Shown here piece by piece: positions 42,583 to 54,659 of a DNA stretch of 64,000 nucleotides (positions within the stretch are counted from its first letter, which is position 1; each line of letters opens with the position of its first letter). The DNA comes from Irpex lacteus (Eukaryota; Basidiomycota; Agaricomycetes; Polyporales; Irpicaceae), in contig MQVO02000010.1 in the NCBI GenBank assembly GCA_001986395.2, positions 806,001 to 870,000 on the forward strand, read 5' to 3'. The position numbers and the translations under genes were made by a program. The notes beneath the pieces are model-generated. The model ran no database searches. It was given only the letters and a program-made list of their open reading frames with translations, and was not told the DNA's origin.

Positions 42583-44599
42583 CACAGTTCCTCCCACTTG
42601 AATTAGGAGACTCTTCGTGGCTGCTTTTGTGTATATTCTAATTTATAAATCAATCCTCCTTGCCGTACGCTCCAGCTCGCCCTCACATGCATTTGAATAT
42701 GTGGGAATCACGTATGTTCTCTTCCCTATCATTCTCGATAAGCACGAGACACTTTCGCTTCTCTTCCCCGTTGGCACTGATCAACAAATCAATAACAATG
42801 TTGCACTCGCTGTTTGAACCCGCTATACGCGGCTGCCCTATACTTGGCAACTCTAATCGGGGACTCGCGCGAGATCAAAAACGCCTCTATAATGTTCTGC
42901 ATTAGAGAGGTTGCGCAAATCACACCGTGTGAAATTGTGTTGCGCGCCCATCATGTGTTGGTAAACGTGCATTGCGCGAAAGTGTGTGTTTTATACACGC
43001 CCGGCAAGTCCAGTCCTATTCACGTAAGAAAAATAAGCTATCAATAGTGGGTGCATATGTAGAGGTCCGCTGTGTGTTTTTGGGAGATTCTGCTAGCGGC
43101 TTGGGGACGGACGAGGAATGATACGAGAGGCCACGATCCCGTCACACATCACAGATAGACGCCGGATCCCACCGTGTGTAAGTTGTCGACGCTGTTCAAC
43201 GTTATTAGCGAGGTCTCTGGCAGTTTTGATTTATCACAAGTATGGGTAAGTTTTCTGCTTGAGGCTTATATACATTAACTGGGATGTGCGAAGCTGGGTG
43301 ACTCAAGGAAGAGGAGATAGTAGGGGACGCCGTCACGCAACGTCACGCTCACACGCGTGTGAGTCGCGCACGGGCGTTTGTGTTTTGCGCAACCTCTCTA
43401 AGGTAAGTATTATAGATCTCTTCCCCTTTAGATCTAGATTGTCCATGCATAATTGCGGCCTATCCTTGAGGCAACTTCGCGCCTCCGGCGCTCCTGCCAG
43501 CAGCTTTGTGCACATGATATGAAAAACTCATACAAAACCTGGAAACAGGAAGCGGCTGCGACCAGACGAGAAGGAGAATGTAGTCTCGTTCCCAGACCCT
43601 CGACCACCGCTGAGACAGGGAGACAGGGGAGAGAAAACTTGCCATAAATGGCAAGTTTTCTAGGCAGGCTGGAAACGGAGAGTGACGGGGCGTCTCAGCC
43701 GTCGGTCGAGGTCTTTTTGTCCCTAGCGGGTGTAGATCAATATAGACGCGCGAGCTCCACAGCCAAACAAACGGCAGATCTTTGAGCGTTTGTCTTATCT
43801 GTATGGCGCCTGATCACAAATTCCAGTAACGTGTCGTGTTTCGTTGGTAGAGACACATCACATTGTCCGACGTGTAAGATATGTGGCCTACATCATAGTG
43901 CAACCAAAAATTAAACGTTTCGCTTATTAATTTTTCTCCAACCGCAACGAACTCCTATTCAAAAAGGACTTAAGCGCGAGAAGTCAATGAGCACTATATG
44001 TCCACTTCTGACCGATGTTCCCAGTAACTGTAAAGGAGATAGGTACCAACGTTTTAGCGAGGCAATCCTCAGCACGTCTGGTCGTTTTGCCTCTATCCTG
44101 CACATACCTTGGCGAGTTAATGTCGCCAAAGAGGCTCTGACAGCTCATTAGAATGGAACCTGTTATTGAAGTCAGGGCTGGGTAGCCGAGGTCAATATTT
44201 CCTAATAAAAAGCATTCTGAGCCATTATTATTACGTTTTATAGACAAACAAGACACAGTTTGCAGTGGGTTGTCATTGTGAATCATCGCAGAGCCATGTG
44301 CAAGTCGATGATCTTATCTGCTGTGTTTGGCACCACCGATTCGGCACTAAATGTTACCTGCACATTGATCTACCCCCGCTACATACTTAGGAGCAAATAG
44401 ACCAGACGATAAGGTGACGCCGCTGACAACATTCTCCGCCATCAGTTTCTCAAAGCGAGTCCTCTCAAAAACTTCCCATATTCGGCAGGTGCGTCAGCGC
44501 CTGCCCCCAGGAGCACCGCGACTGGAATGCTGGCAGCGAGCGGCATCTTATCGTCTGGATCCGAGACTTAGGAGAATGTTCTTGCTCCTAGAGCAAGCT
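42583..44599. other. Intergenic stretch with hairpins, no gene seen
   Basis: Contains a 43468-43512 foldback of the GGCGCACA family and the long hairpin at 43597-43711. Remaining frames are short. Confidence 0.45.
43597..43711. repeat. 115-bp hairpin with perfect 28-bp core
   Basis: Outer arms CCCTCGACCACCGCTGAGAC and GTCTCAGCCGTCGGTCGAGG pair with few mismatches. The core 43633-43660 (GAAAACTTGCCAT, AA, ATGGCAAGTTTTC) is a perfect palindrome with a 2-nt loop. A TCTTTTTG run follows, so a Pol III-type stop after a structured RNA is possible. Confidence 0.7.
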
Positions 44600-44745
44600 T
44601 ACCACTCGACTCGCGAGTTAGCGAGGCAAACTCGCAAACCGAGTCGAGTTGAGTCTCAACTCGAGTCGACTCGCGAGTCGCTGATGGGGCTACCTGATTG
44701 GCTAATAAGCACTTTTCTGTGATGTCGGTTCGCCTAGCCGTCTGA
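44600..44745 (+). repeat. GACTCG-rich tract with conserved flank, copy 3
   Basis: An ACTCGAGTCGACTCGCGAG tract is followed by TCGCTGATGGGGCTACC, TGATTGGCTAAT and TTTTCTGTGATGTCGGTTCGC. The same tract plus flank is found at 46025-46117. Confidence 0.6.
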
Positions 44746-46024
44746 CATTCAGTCCAGTTACATCAGCTGACGTCAAGTTCGGGCGTTGTCCTCCGAGCGC
44801 TAATATAGGGAACTGGCAGAGTGCCATGTCAGGCGCGTTCGACCGTACGCCCGTCATTGTTGACCGTTTTTGCTCGCGGGATAGCAAGTCTGTACTTTCG
44901 AAAGGCAGGCTAAATGTTTTTGAGTCCATATTTGTGTGGTGTGGTGCTTTGAAGTCGATGAAAACTAATTCCTCAGGATGGCCGGGGAAATCCGAGACTC
45001 ATGATCCCAACTTGATTGATAACTCCAGAAAGTACGGGAATCTCGGATTCCGGGCGTCCGGTCCATTCTGGGCAACGACTCGACTCGAATTATCGAGTTT
45101 TCCGAGTTGATCAACTCGACTCGTGGCAATACTAGTTTCTCGACATTCCGATTTCCTGAAATCGGTTCAACTTACGCCCCCGCAGAGAGACTCCACGTGA
45201 CCATTTGTCCCGCCCTTAGCGCTGAATCACCCGCTACCTTTACTTTCGTCTCATTTCCTTGCATCTCCATCATATCCGTTTCCACTCCTGTATATAGGAT
45301 ATTTCGTACCTCTTGCTTCCTCTCTAATCTCAACGTGACAGTATTACGGTACTGTCTAAGTACTTGCGTCCCACTTATACTTATTTCTTCTTCGCCGCGT
45401 TAAATTAGCGCCCGGTTCAGTTCACCTCTCTTCGATCCTCGTATGAAACCCCCGCATGAAGCTGCTGGCTGAAGCGCCGGAGGCGCCAAGGCGTGCAGCG
45501 GCCCGGGCATGCACACATCTCGCATTTCTCGCTACTGGTTTCCACGTCCCTCGTGAAAACTCTTCATAGAAATCCATTTAAGCTGCGGCATGTGCAATCT
45601 GCCTCCACCTGCTTGTATACTGAGCAGGAAATCGGCCAGGCGTTAGCTCAACTATACTACGTTTGAAACTCCGGAGGGGGGGGAGCCACCCCTACTTACT
45701 TTATTAGGGCAACATCGGGTGATGGAATCCAGCTAGCAGCTGCCTGCAACGGCCAGCACCCTACGACGGACGACCCATTGGCACCGCTGTAGGCTTCGGA
45801 GTTTCGAGCAAGTGACCGCGCTCCGTTTGCTGCGGACTGACTCTCAGTTAGCAAGCTGGTAGTCTCTGATCCAGCCGTTGTGAGCTCTGTCCGAAAGAAG
45901 GAGGCAGCGGACACAGATAGAGCTAGACCTCCGCTGTTTGCGGCCTCCTTCTCCGAGTCAATGCGGAAAAGAGCTCTATGATGCCTGGTTCAAGACTAGC
46001 AAGCTGGTAGCGGCATTGTAGTTA
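44746..46024. other. Repeat-rich intergenic stretch
   Basis: Contains a GACTCG tract ending GGCAATAC-TA (45073-45134), a foldback hairpin (45454-45514) and CCGATTTCCTGAAATCGG near 45142. No gene supported. Confidence 0.45.
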
Positions 46025-46117
46025 GTGTTGTCGACGAGTCGACTCGCGAGTCGCTGATGGGACTACTTACCTGATTGGCTAATGTGCACTTTTCTGTGAT
46101 GTCGGTTCGCTCAGCCC
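46025..46117 (+). repeat. GACTCG-rich element end with conserved flank, copy 4
   Basis: It starts GTGTTGTCGACGAG after TA, then GTCGACTCGCGAGTCGCTGA and the GATTGGCTAAT/GATGTCGGTTCGCTC flank shared with 44672-44745. Confidence 0.6.
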
Positions 46118-46595
46118 AGTACTACAGTGTAGTTAAACCAGCCGGTCTGCCGCTCTGACCCGCGCCTCCTTTGCCTGTCTCGGTTAGCGCGCATCAGCTT
46201 GAGAACTGGCTGGCGCCGAGTCTAACAAAGATCCGCTATTCCAGCAAGCTGGTATAGCGGGAATAAGGGAGCCCGCTCTTCGGGGTTCCTGGCGACCTGT
46301 CAAAGTGCAGGAACTGCCTCTTCAGGTACGCCTTCGTTCACAGCCACATGTCGCTCTTGAAGCTTGACTCTTCGTCTGTTCTTCTGTGGAGTTACGTTTT
46401 GTTTCAGCTGCCTTCGTAGGTGTACTACACATGTCGCAAATCTTCATATGCGCAACAATGGGGTCGTCGTGCTTTTCCTCCCATTTTCTGCGCCACACTC
46501 ATGTACTGACATCTCTGCACACTAGCATATTCTACGACCTCAGGCCCGCGATTTGAAGCTTGCGTCTCGCGCCATAATTTCAACCCATTTATACA
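46118..46595. other. Intergenic stretch downstream of copy D
   Basis: No gene seen. It is the 3' side of the minus-strand copy D gene. Confidence 0.4.
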
Positions 46596-49500
46596 TTATA
46601 ATGCGCGACAATGCTCTACGCTATTAATGTAAACATAATCCTTCAGCCTCTTATACATCTCTTTCTCATTGAACATGTCTTGAAGCCAGGCTCTCTTGCT
46701 ACTGATGAGAGCAGCAATTACATCAACCAATCTTCAGCAGGAAAAACCTCCCTTGCTAATGAGATTTAATCTAGAACTAGCCGCACTAGCGACACTATTT
46801 GTTCCTATTCTTATCCTAGCAAAGTACTAAAGCCCGTATTCCCTATTTATCCACTAATTGAAGCAGTAGATCTCGATATAAGGTATGGCATGTCCGTTGG
46901 TAAGTGAAACAATGCGCCAACTGGAAGGATCACGATGGGTATATTCAGAGTACAATAGTGAGGACAGACCTTAGATATACAATATCCCTGCTGCATCTTT
47001 CGCAATATCAGCAGAAATACGTAGTCTACCAATTGCCCATGAGATAGAGTAATGACAGTAATGGCGACGGCGACAACAATGACGATGAGAAGATAAGCGC
47101 TCGCAGCAATCATTGACTTATCGCTATTGTCGTCTTGTGCGATGTGTATCGGCGGATGGGTACGCTTAGGTGCAGTTGGGGTGATGTAGCTGCAATTGTC
47201 GCCGTACTGTCGTCGGCAGTCGTCAACATGCATGTACGTGTCGCGCTTGCCGTCCGTGTCCTGGCCAGGCGAGAGGACCTGCGAAAACTTGGTTTTTAGG
47301 TAACAACTTGACCAGGCATCGTACCTGTCATTCTCTGCAAGCTACGCTTATCTATATAAAGCACGCACACTCGATAGCGCGTCATTGTGTCCGAGGAAGT
47401 GGCCGTGGATCACGCGGAGGCGAACGGAGTCATAGCAGCGAAAATGAATGCCAGTGGATCTCGACGACAGGATCTGTGTGTTCACACATTTTTGCAGGCA
47501 CTCACGTGCTAGTGTGTAAAATGCATGTTTATTAAAGATATCTACAATGGAGATAATATCAGTAAAAAGGCACTTCGTCGAGAACTTCAAGGTACTACTT
47601 TACTAAGGTTGAAGTGCGTCCCAGTAGCGTGTGAGATGTCCAGTAGCTAAAGATAAAGTAGAAGAGTGATAGACGAGACAGGGGGAAGCGATGGAACTAG
47701 CAGCCGTCAAGTGAGTGGGGGATGGTCAACAATCGAAGACACAAGAGGGGTTAGCTCAGACTCCGTTTCGTCGCGTGATGTAGGCGCTGGAAAGAACTGC
47801 CTTATCGGGAAGTACAACCTGGCGCTTTTCTAAGCCCGTTCACCTCCACAACTCTCATCCGGTACCCTTCGCCCTACCACCACCACCTCCCCCTCCGACG
47901 TTCACTTTTCATACTCCCATGACAGCTCTTTCTCGTTCTTACTCTACACAAGGCTCGTGCTTAACAGCATGCTTGAGAAACGAGCGGACGTACCTCGACC
48001 GGCGCAGTCTCACCTGCTGGTACCTGTCCGTCCGCAATGGCGGGCTCATGCATGAGGGCGTACTGTGTGAGTGTGAAAGCCCTCAACCTCATTTATTACT
48101 CTCATAATACTCTCTACATGTGCTGCATTGGCTAGCGTGAACGCCTTGCCCAAGCCCGACTAGGTACCTGGGTCCTTCGTTCGCCTTTCGCTCCTTCCTC
48201 CCACCGGAACACCTCTCCTCTGCCTGACACCCGAAATGCCCGCTCTGATGATTGTGATGACTGACACTCAATACGTTGCAGGTTCTCGAACCACACCTCT
48301 GAGGTGCGCTTATGACCCTTTACCGCATCCAACGTCACAAGACACCTGACGTAACGTCAAAGGCCTCAATGCAGAGAAGCCCAGTGAAGACGTCCATACC
48401 TAAGGAGATGACTAAGTTGCAGTGGGTGTTGAACTTTACATAAGGGTAGTGGTGCGTACTTTCTTATTCCTCTTTTCAACATTTTCTGCATTCGCCTGTC
48501 CTCGGTTCTCTATTTTCTCTTCTCGTCTTCCCTACCTCCTTTTTCGCTTTGTCCCTTCGCTACCCTTTCTTAACTCTCCCTCCTCTTTCCCCTCCCATTG
48601 GTCTCCGACTCCGACTCCTGCTCGTTGACTCACTTCCGCTGTATCAAGGCTCGTGCTGTAATAGGCAAGAATGCAACCACTGGTAATCCCTCTTCATGCA
48701 TATAGCCCATGTCGCTGCCGTATACCACAACAAAGGAAGCTCCCGGTGGCTCAGGTGAATGGACGAGGGGACTTCGGCTTGATGTCGCAATCAGGTGCGG
48801 CTGTTAGTTTCATTTTGCTGTTATTAATTGTTGACAATGTTCCCTGGTGTAGCTTCCCGCAGCTCTGGCCGTCAAGTTCACCCCTCGGTAAGTCTATTTT
48901 TCCATGTTGAATCCTAAGTCCCCTCCCCTTTTGTCCCCTCTACCCAAAACACCGCATTTCAGAGATGGCAGCCAGGCACGGTTTTCTCGCCGCCGCTGCC
49001 CTATCGTGTTTCACCCTGCGCCCTTCACTCCTTTGATGTGCATCTCCTGTACCACATAGTATACCTTTAATATCAATATCAATCTCGAATTTGGTTCTAA
49101 TCTGGTGTAATTAATGCACTATGCGGTGGCTATGGGGATTTGTTTACCACTCTATAAGTCACATTTCATACTCTATAAACACTCATTACTGATCATTAGT
49201 GCTGCACTAGCTCGGCTAGCCCAGTATACCTTTCTTTTTCATTCACATTCGAACTATTTTTACTAATGCGCTATTTTTGATAAATACCATGAATACAATC
49301 CTCTTTAGGTACGCATTAGGGTGGGAGGTTTTCCCTGCTGTTGTCTCCGACGTCTTTGATGGTTCCCCTGGCCAAGGGTTGCACATCTCCCCGAGCTTCT
49401 TTGCGAGAGGTGACAATCTTGATCTATGAGGGGGACCTTCAGGTTCTTCAGCCCTTGTATTTGAAGCATCGCAAGGCTCAGAAGAGCTCCCTGCAATGTA

Positions 49501-51129
49501 TGTCAATATGGGTCGCATTGGTCATCCCGAAATGGTCACCTTTGAGTTCGTCAGGCCTCTTATCCGCCCTGATATTCGCAATGCGACGCTTGTCAGGCCA
49601 TTTCAGCTCTTCAGCACTCCAGACGGTAAACGTGCACTTCTTCAGATAACGTGAACAGTGCAGACACCTCCTTGGAGTGTTCTTTGACCATGCTTGATAG
49701 CACTCGGATCGTTCCGCGTCCTTACACGGTATACACTAGACGTTCTCAATACGCAGACATTATAGATAGCTAATATATTTATTCACCATTGCGAACCCCA
49801 TCAGTACCTTGAGGTAGTTGAAACCGGCAGGTACCTTCCATGGCCGTTGGGACTTTTTGGGGATTGGAGGCAGAATCTCCGTCTTCTCATAAACAACAAA
49901 GGACTGTTCATGCTCTGCTGTCTCTTCGTGCTCTTTCGGTTCGTCGTGCTCTGCGTGATCCACGTGACCCCGCTCCTCTTCTAAAAAGCACATACAGTAG
50001 GCAGTGAAATCATACTCAGCGGAGGCCTCACCGGACGGGGGGGGGGGGCAGACGTACCCTCATGGTCCGCGTCAGAGGATACGGTTACGGCGGTGCTCTG
50101 CCCAATGTCGACATCCCCACATGTCGAGGCTGGTTCGAAACGACATCAGTCACCATTTATGAAAGTGAAGGGAAATCAAAACCTATATAGCCTCCAACGT
50201 TCTTCGGCGTGGAGATTAAATTACCCCCATGTTGTACTGCGGTGAATAGGGATAGTGTTGTGGAGCGCGACAGGCTTGGTGGAGACTGTGACCGGATGCC
50301 GCTATCGATGCTCGGTTCCGGCCCAGGCCCCTCTGATTGCAATGACGATCTGGACACCGAGCCTGCACCTGTGATGGCCCCCACTCTCCTCTCGCGAGGC
50401 AGAAAAAGCGGTAGGACTGCATGGAGGAACCTTGCCATGTCTTCAGAGCCCAGGTCTCCAACCTGTTTATCGAGAAGCGGTCGCAGGTCCGGGCTTGATA
50501 CTGCCACGATCAAACCATCGAGGCTGATTCTACGCATTGCTCCGAGGGACCAATCGGCCTTCGAATACCACCGCCTATCACTTTCCTCCAAGGCCCATTG
50601 CAAAGCCAGGTGACGAGGGTGTAGACAAAGAACCCGCCGTTCCAATATAGGGTGACGAGGGCTATAATTTCTTTTTGTATCGCATGCGACCCAGCCATGC
50701 ATTGCACGAAGAAGGATGAAGGTAGTCGCAATCCATATATCTCCAGGTGCACCGCATTCCGGAGGGGGGGGATCATCGTTCCTCGCCAGAAACATGACAT
50801 GGATAAGGCAATGTTGGCGTTTGATGTTGTTGGTTCGGTGAATGAACCTCGACTTGTTTTCTTTAATAGCAGGGATCGCAGATTCTAGCTCTGTGATATC
50901 TTGAGCGACCCAGAACGGGACTACTTCCCTCCCCTCGGCCATACTATAACATAGCCTATCCGCCTCATCTGGTATTGCGGCGTTCCGAAGTACGCGTGGT
51001 ACGGCCAGATTTTTGCGATAGGTGACTCTTTGGTTAATTTTTCCACTATCTACTACATAGCAATGACTACGCACCGATATCTTCCCCCTTGGGATTGCTG
51101 GAGAGAGGGGTGCGAAGGTTGAATGACAT
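46596..51129 (-). pseudogene. Duplicated family 2, copy D, disrupted by a transposon
   Basis: Same gene as copy C. Probable first exon starts at 51129 (MSFNLRTPLSSNPKG, compare copy C MPSFTIS...NPLSSSLKG), with intron 1 from GTGCGT. The large exon runs from about 51030 to about 50190 (PGDIWIATTFILLRAMHGWV, HPRHLALQWAL, MARFLHAVLPL). A second part, from about 50110, reads through a poly-C/Pro run into CFLEEERGHVDHAEH, donor GCAATG/GTGAAT, then the Cys-cluster exon (CIPCKDAERSECYQ, RRCLHCSRYLKKC). The last exon is split: its first half ends at 49343 and its second half (RLVDVIAALISSKRAWLQDM to HCRAL and stop) lies at 46732-46596, with a 2.6-kb element between. Apart from the insertion I see no frameshift, so inactivation looks recent; the upstream part would still encode the Cys cluster with a new C-terminus. 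Confidence 0.6.
46735..49340. mobile_element. 2.6-kb TIR element inserted in copy D
   Basis: Defined by comparison with uninterrupted copy C (CCAATC-TT-GTCTCC). Ends are CAGCAGGAAAAACCTCCC and its inverse GGGAGGTTTTCCCTGCTG, an 18-bp inverted repeat with one mismatch, and TT is duplicated on both sides. Subterminal DNA has CTAGC/GCTAG words. Internal frames (for example 46847-47233 minus, with one hydrophobic stretch LLIVIVVAVAITVITL) show no transposase motifs, so it appears non-autonomous. A 2-bp TT duplication with CAG termini does not let me name the superfamily. Confidence 0.8.
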
Positions 51130-51296
51130 AGCGAAGAACTTGAAAGTTATTTCCGATTTCCCTAAAATCGGTTACTTTCGGCCCTGTGCACGTGACAAAA
51201 CTGGACGGCACCTCGCCCCGAGACTCCTTCCCAATTTGAACTGCTCGCGGCCTAAGCACTACTGTTCTGTCTTCAACCCGTGTCATATTATAGTTA

Positions 51297-51475
51297 CTAG
51301 CAATCACCCGTGCGCTGCACGGGAATGAGAATTGGGAGAGGCAGAGGATCATGATCACGGTATTCGTCACGTCGACGTCGACAGAGGAGAATAAATACCG
51401 CGCCCATCCCTGCTGGCCTCCGCGCCTTCGGCGCTTCGGCCAGCAGTGACAGGCGCGCCCTATTTTCGACGGTGT
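51297..51475 (-). mobile_element. Helitron-like 3' terminus, copy 2
   Basis: On the minus strand: GGCGCGGTATTTATTCTCC, CTCTGTCGACGTCGACG, stem-loop CCCGTGCAGCGCACGGG (51307-51323), six bases, CTAG and then T. The body therefore lies towards higher coordinates. A 60-bp foldback (51400-51459) sits inside the conserved end; copy 3 lacks it. Confidence 0.65.
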
Positions 51476-51595
51476 CACGGTAAGTATGTCGGAAGCTAAA
51501 GATGGTCTGAATTTGAAGAGGCAGCGGTAACCACTCCTCTTTACATTAAATAAGAAATATTTTCTACGTAGTGGAAGCCGACGATGTCGATGAAG

Positions 51596-51790
51596 CGGCA
51601 TGAAGCTGAAGTAAAGCTCGAAGGCGAAGGCAAAAGAATATTCTGGACGCAGAGTACCCAATCGGAATGTGTGTTTGTCTCTATCCAATCAGAAGACGTG
51701 TTTATCTCGACGTGTCAGCCAATGAAGAAGCCGAAATGTCGACGCGGTGGAGCGACCGCGTTTCTCTTTATAATAAAGAGGATACGTAGA
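51596..51790 (-). repeat. Inverted copy of the RecQ upstream block
   Basis: The reverse complement matches 32626-32815 (CTCTTTATTATAAAGAG, CGCGGTCGCTCCACCGCG, TGACACGTCGAGATAAACAC, TGCGTCCAG) with scattered differences. No helicase follows. Confidence 0.7.
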
Positions 51791-52227
51791 TCCTGGGCCT
51801 ATTTTTCTACGAACAAGTGCGCATTGCTGTACCCAAAATTAGAAGTAATCCCTCCTAGCCAAATCCCTATCCGCGTAGAGTTGTCTTATCAATCCGTACA
51901 ATGGTTTGGGATGGTTCACAATATTGATACACTGCTTCTTCTACACCTCGTGGTAAGTTGATATGAGAGACGTCGTCGCTCTGGGTCCCCCAGCGTCGAC
52001 GTCAACTCTAGTAGACGTCATAACCAGTCTGTTTCCGGCGCCGACTCCAACGACACTCATACTTACTCACTTCCCGGACAACCAGTTGCCAACTCAAAGA
52101 GCAGTTCGATTTTGATGGCTATGGTGCGAGAAGCGGTTTTAATTGGGAGTTCGTGTATCAGAACTCGGTGGCAAACTCGCAAGCTGCTGGGGTAAGTATA
52201 TATTTGACTTCTACTATTTCTAGTTGT

Positions 52228-52629
52228 TCAATCACTCTCACAAGCTCCTAGCGTATCCGAGACCATCTCCGCCTCCTTCCATAATCTTACCACCATCTCC
52301 ACTCTCGTCGACGTCACTCCCACTGAATTTATCGCGCCTCCAGCCGTCTCAGCAATCACTCCTGCGTCTGATCGGAATACTACAGCCCCCACCATCCCTT
52401 CATCCAGCAGCTCGCCTTCGTCTTCTAGTGACTTGAGTGCATCAGGAAACGCAGTTTGCCGCCGGAGCAAGCACATCATTTCCGTAATCCTCTTTATTAT
52501 AAAATTAACACGCAGGAAGTTTGCAAGGTCGACTCGGTTAAATGGTTGAGTCATGCTTCGTAAATCGACAGCCTCGAGGCCATCAAGTAACTCTCTCTCT
52601 TGAGGAGTGAGTGGTGCCAGCGGCAACAA
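52228..52629 (-). CDS. Hypothetical ORF, possible exon
   Basis: A 133-codon frame with protein-like sequence (LTPQERELLDGLEAVDLRSM, VDLANFLRVNFIIKRI, MCLLRRQTAFPDALKSL). There is no ATG near its beginning, so it would be an internal exon; a GTGAGA donor lies at its end (ACESD region). I do not recognise it and could not extend it. Confidence 0.3.
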   Translation of the reverse strand: MLPLAPLTPQERELLDGLEAVDLRSMTQPFNRVDLANFLRVNFIIKRITEMMCLLRRQTAFPDALKSLEDEGELLDEGMVGAVVFRSDAGVIAETAGGAINSVGVTSTRVEMVVRLWKEAEMVSDTLGACESD

Positions 52630-54519
52630 GATATGACCATATACTACTTATGTGTTAGTAGATGAATAGGAATATCAAAGTCTGAGGCGCAAAAAGAAGC
52701 TCGGTGTATACTTCCTGCCGTGCATGCACTAATTATAAGAGACTTACAGCTACAGGAGGCTACAGGTGAGTCGACGTCTGACAAGTACGAAGCGCCCGAT
52801 TGGTTGCATGCAGACTCCTACCCAGTTCCTCGGTGAGAGGGAAGCGAGAAAGAGGGAGGTTATTCTGGGTCTCGAGGACGTCTTCATTATTCTAAGTCTT
52901 GTATTAGGTTGCTATCATTACTCCGTTAGGTAATCCATCAAACATCAAATCCTCACGTGCTTATTCTTTTGAACCTTATGGCAATGGCAGATCTTGGTGG
53001 TCGTACATAGATACGAGACTAATTATTGTGATTACATTGTATTAAATGGCCACCCTGGGAGCCGGTAATTTTGAGTATGACAGGAGCCCCATGAGACTCT
53101 GGTAAGTAGCTATTTATACAGTATAGCTGGTGCTGCATGCCAGTGTTCACTGACGGACCTGCGCGTGAGTGACCACTAACTTACTAATGCATGCAGGACC
53201 CTCCCTTAGTTCATATCCTTACTCCTTAGCGAAGTTACGCCAACCAGTAAGGTATCTGCTCCTTCGAAATTGAAAGCGCACGCAAACCGATGATCGAAAA
53301 TCGCGTGGCAATTATTGGGCGCTATACCTTTTACTTAAAAGTCCGTCTCTGCCGACCCCAGCGCCGATCATTGTTGATGCCAGTCCTCGGTGAGAGGGAA
53401 AGAGAAATAAGGTTCAAAAGAACAAGCACGTGAGGATTTGATGTTTGATGGATTACCTAAAGTAGTAATAGTAGCAACAGAACCAAATACGAGACTTAAA
53501 ATAATGAAGACGTCCTCGAGACCCAGAATAACCTCCCTCTTTCTCGCTTCCCTCTCACCGAGGAACTGGGTAGGAGTCTGCTATCATATGTGCTTTGCGA
53601 AACAAGCCGCACCAAGCTGCTGGCAGGAGCGCCTGAGGCGCGCAGGCCTGCAGCAATGTGCGCAATTGAAGTCCGTCTTAGTATAAGTACAGTGTTTAGT
53701 CTCTCAATATATGATCTTTATCGTTGATACTAAGATACACGGTTTCTACGGTAATATTGCCTTTCAGTATAATATCGTTGCGTTGTGTCCATCTTTTGTT
53801 GTTGTTGACCGTTGAATTAGACTATGAGTAATGACTCAAGTATTCTTGTTACTTCAAGTTCTCACATGTCCATCGTGAACCGACTCAGAGTGCATGAGGT
53901 CTCAAGGTCTCGTTCTTTCCTCTTGTTATATATGTGTGCTTTACTGACCAACCCGCACAAAGCTGCTAGCAGGAGCGGCGCGCAGGCTTGCAGTGATGTG
54001 CTGGCTTGGCCGCTATTGTGCTTATATATTCATTGTTACTGTAAAAATGCAAGGAGAAGGAGAAGTTGGCCTTGTGTATAGTATTTGGAATTTTTCTGGC
54101 CAGAGCGTCTTTTGACACTTACTGTTCTGCTTAGCTAGGCTAGTAGTATGAGCACTACTGCACATTGTCTCCGCTACGTAAGCTTATACTCGTCGCTTGC
54201 TCACATATGCATGCACATGTGGGTTGAGTACATTCAAGAACTACTACTTCTCTGTTTTTTCCGTATTCCCTGATGAATTTCGATGTCGCACAGGTGGGTC
54301 TTCGGCGCAAGTGCAAATACGCTATGGCGTGTTTCTCTGTATTCCCGTACTTTATATAAGTACATGTACTCTGCTAGATAAGATCAATCTAATCTACTGT
54401 AGGCCGTGCGTGTCCATGCAAAGCGATAAGACGAAACGGAAGCTGGCTTGATAGGGGCTACAAATAAACAAAACATCGAGCGGTTGAGCGCTCGCTCGAC
54501 ACAACATCCCAAAATCCAA
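52630..54519. other. Repeat-rich intergenic stretch
   Basis: Holds the 170-bp inverted repeat (52810-53582) and two GGCGCACA-family hairpins (53608-53663, 53953-54002). No gene seen. Confidence 0.45.
52810..53582. repeat. Foldback element with ~170-bp arms
   Basis: The left arm 52810-52980 (GCAGACTCCTACCCAG, GGTGAGAGGGAAGCGAG, TTATTCTGGGTCTCGAGG) is the inverse of 53410-53582 with modest divergence and a few indels, separated by about 430 bp. The arm shares TTATTCTGGGTCTCGA with the 362-bp repeat, which links it loosely to the RecQ flank family. Confidence 0.75.
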
Positions 54520-54659
54520 CATCTTCAGCCTCCGACCTACTTACACCGTCGAAACATGGCGCGGTATTTATTTTTCTCTGTCGACGTCAACGTGTCGAAC
54601 ACCTTTACCCTCTGCATTTGCCAATTCCTATCCCCGTGCAGCGCACGGGTGATTACTAG
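54520..54659 (+). mobile_element. Helitron-like 3' terminus, copy 3
   Basis: CTCCGACCTACTTAC, ACCGTCGAAA, GGCGCGGTATTTATTTTTC, CTCTGTCGACGTCAACG, stem-loop CCCGTGCAGCGCACGGG (54633-54649), TGATTA, CTAG, T. It aligns with the minus-strand end at 51297-51475 except for the missing internal foldback. Confidence 0.65.

Noticed and set aside
46847..47233. A membrane protein or transposase gene inside the 2.6-kb element
   Set aside because: One hydrophobic stretch only, no transposase motif, no splice support.
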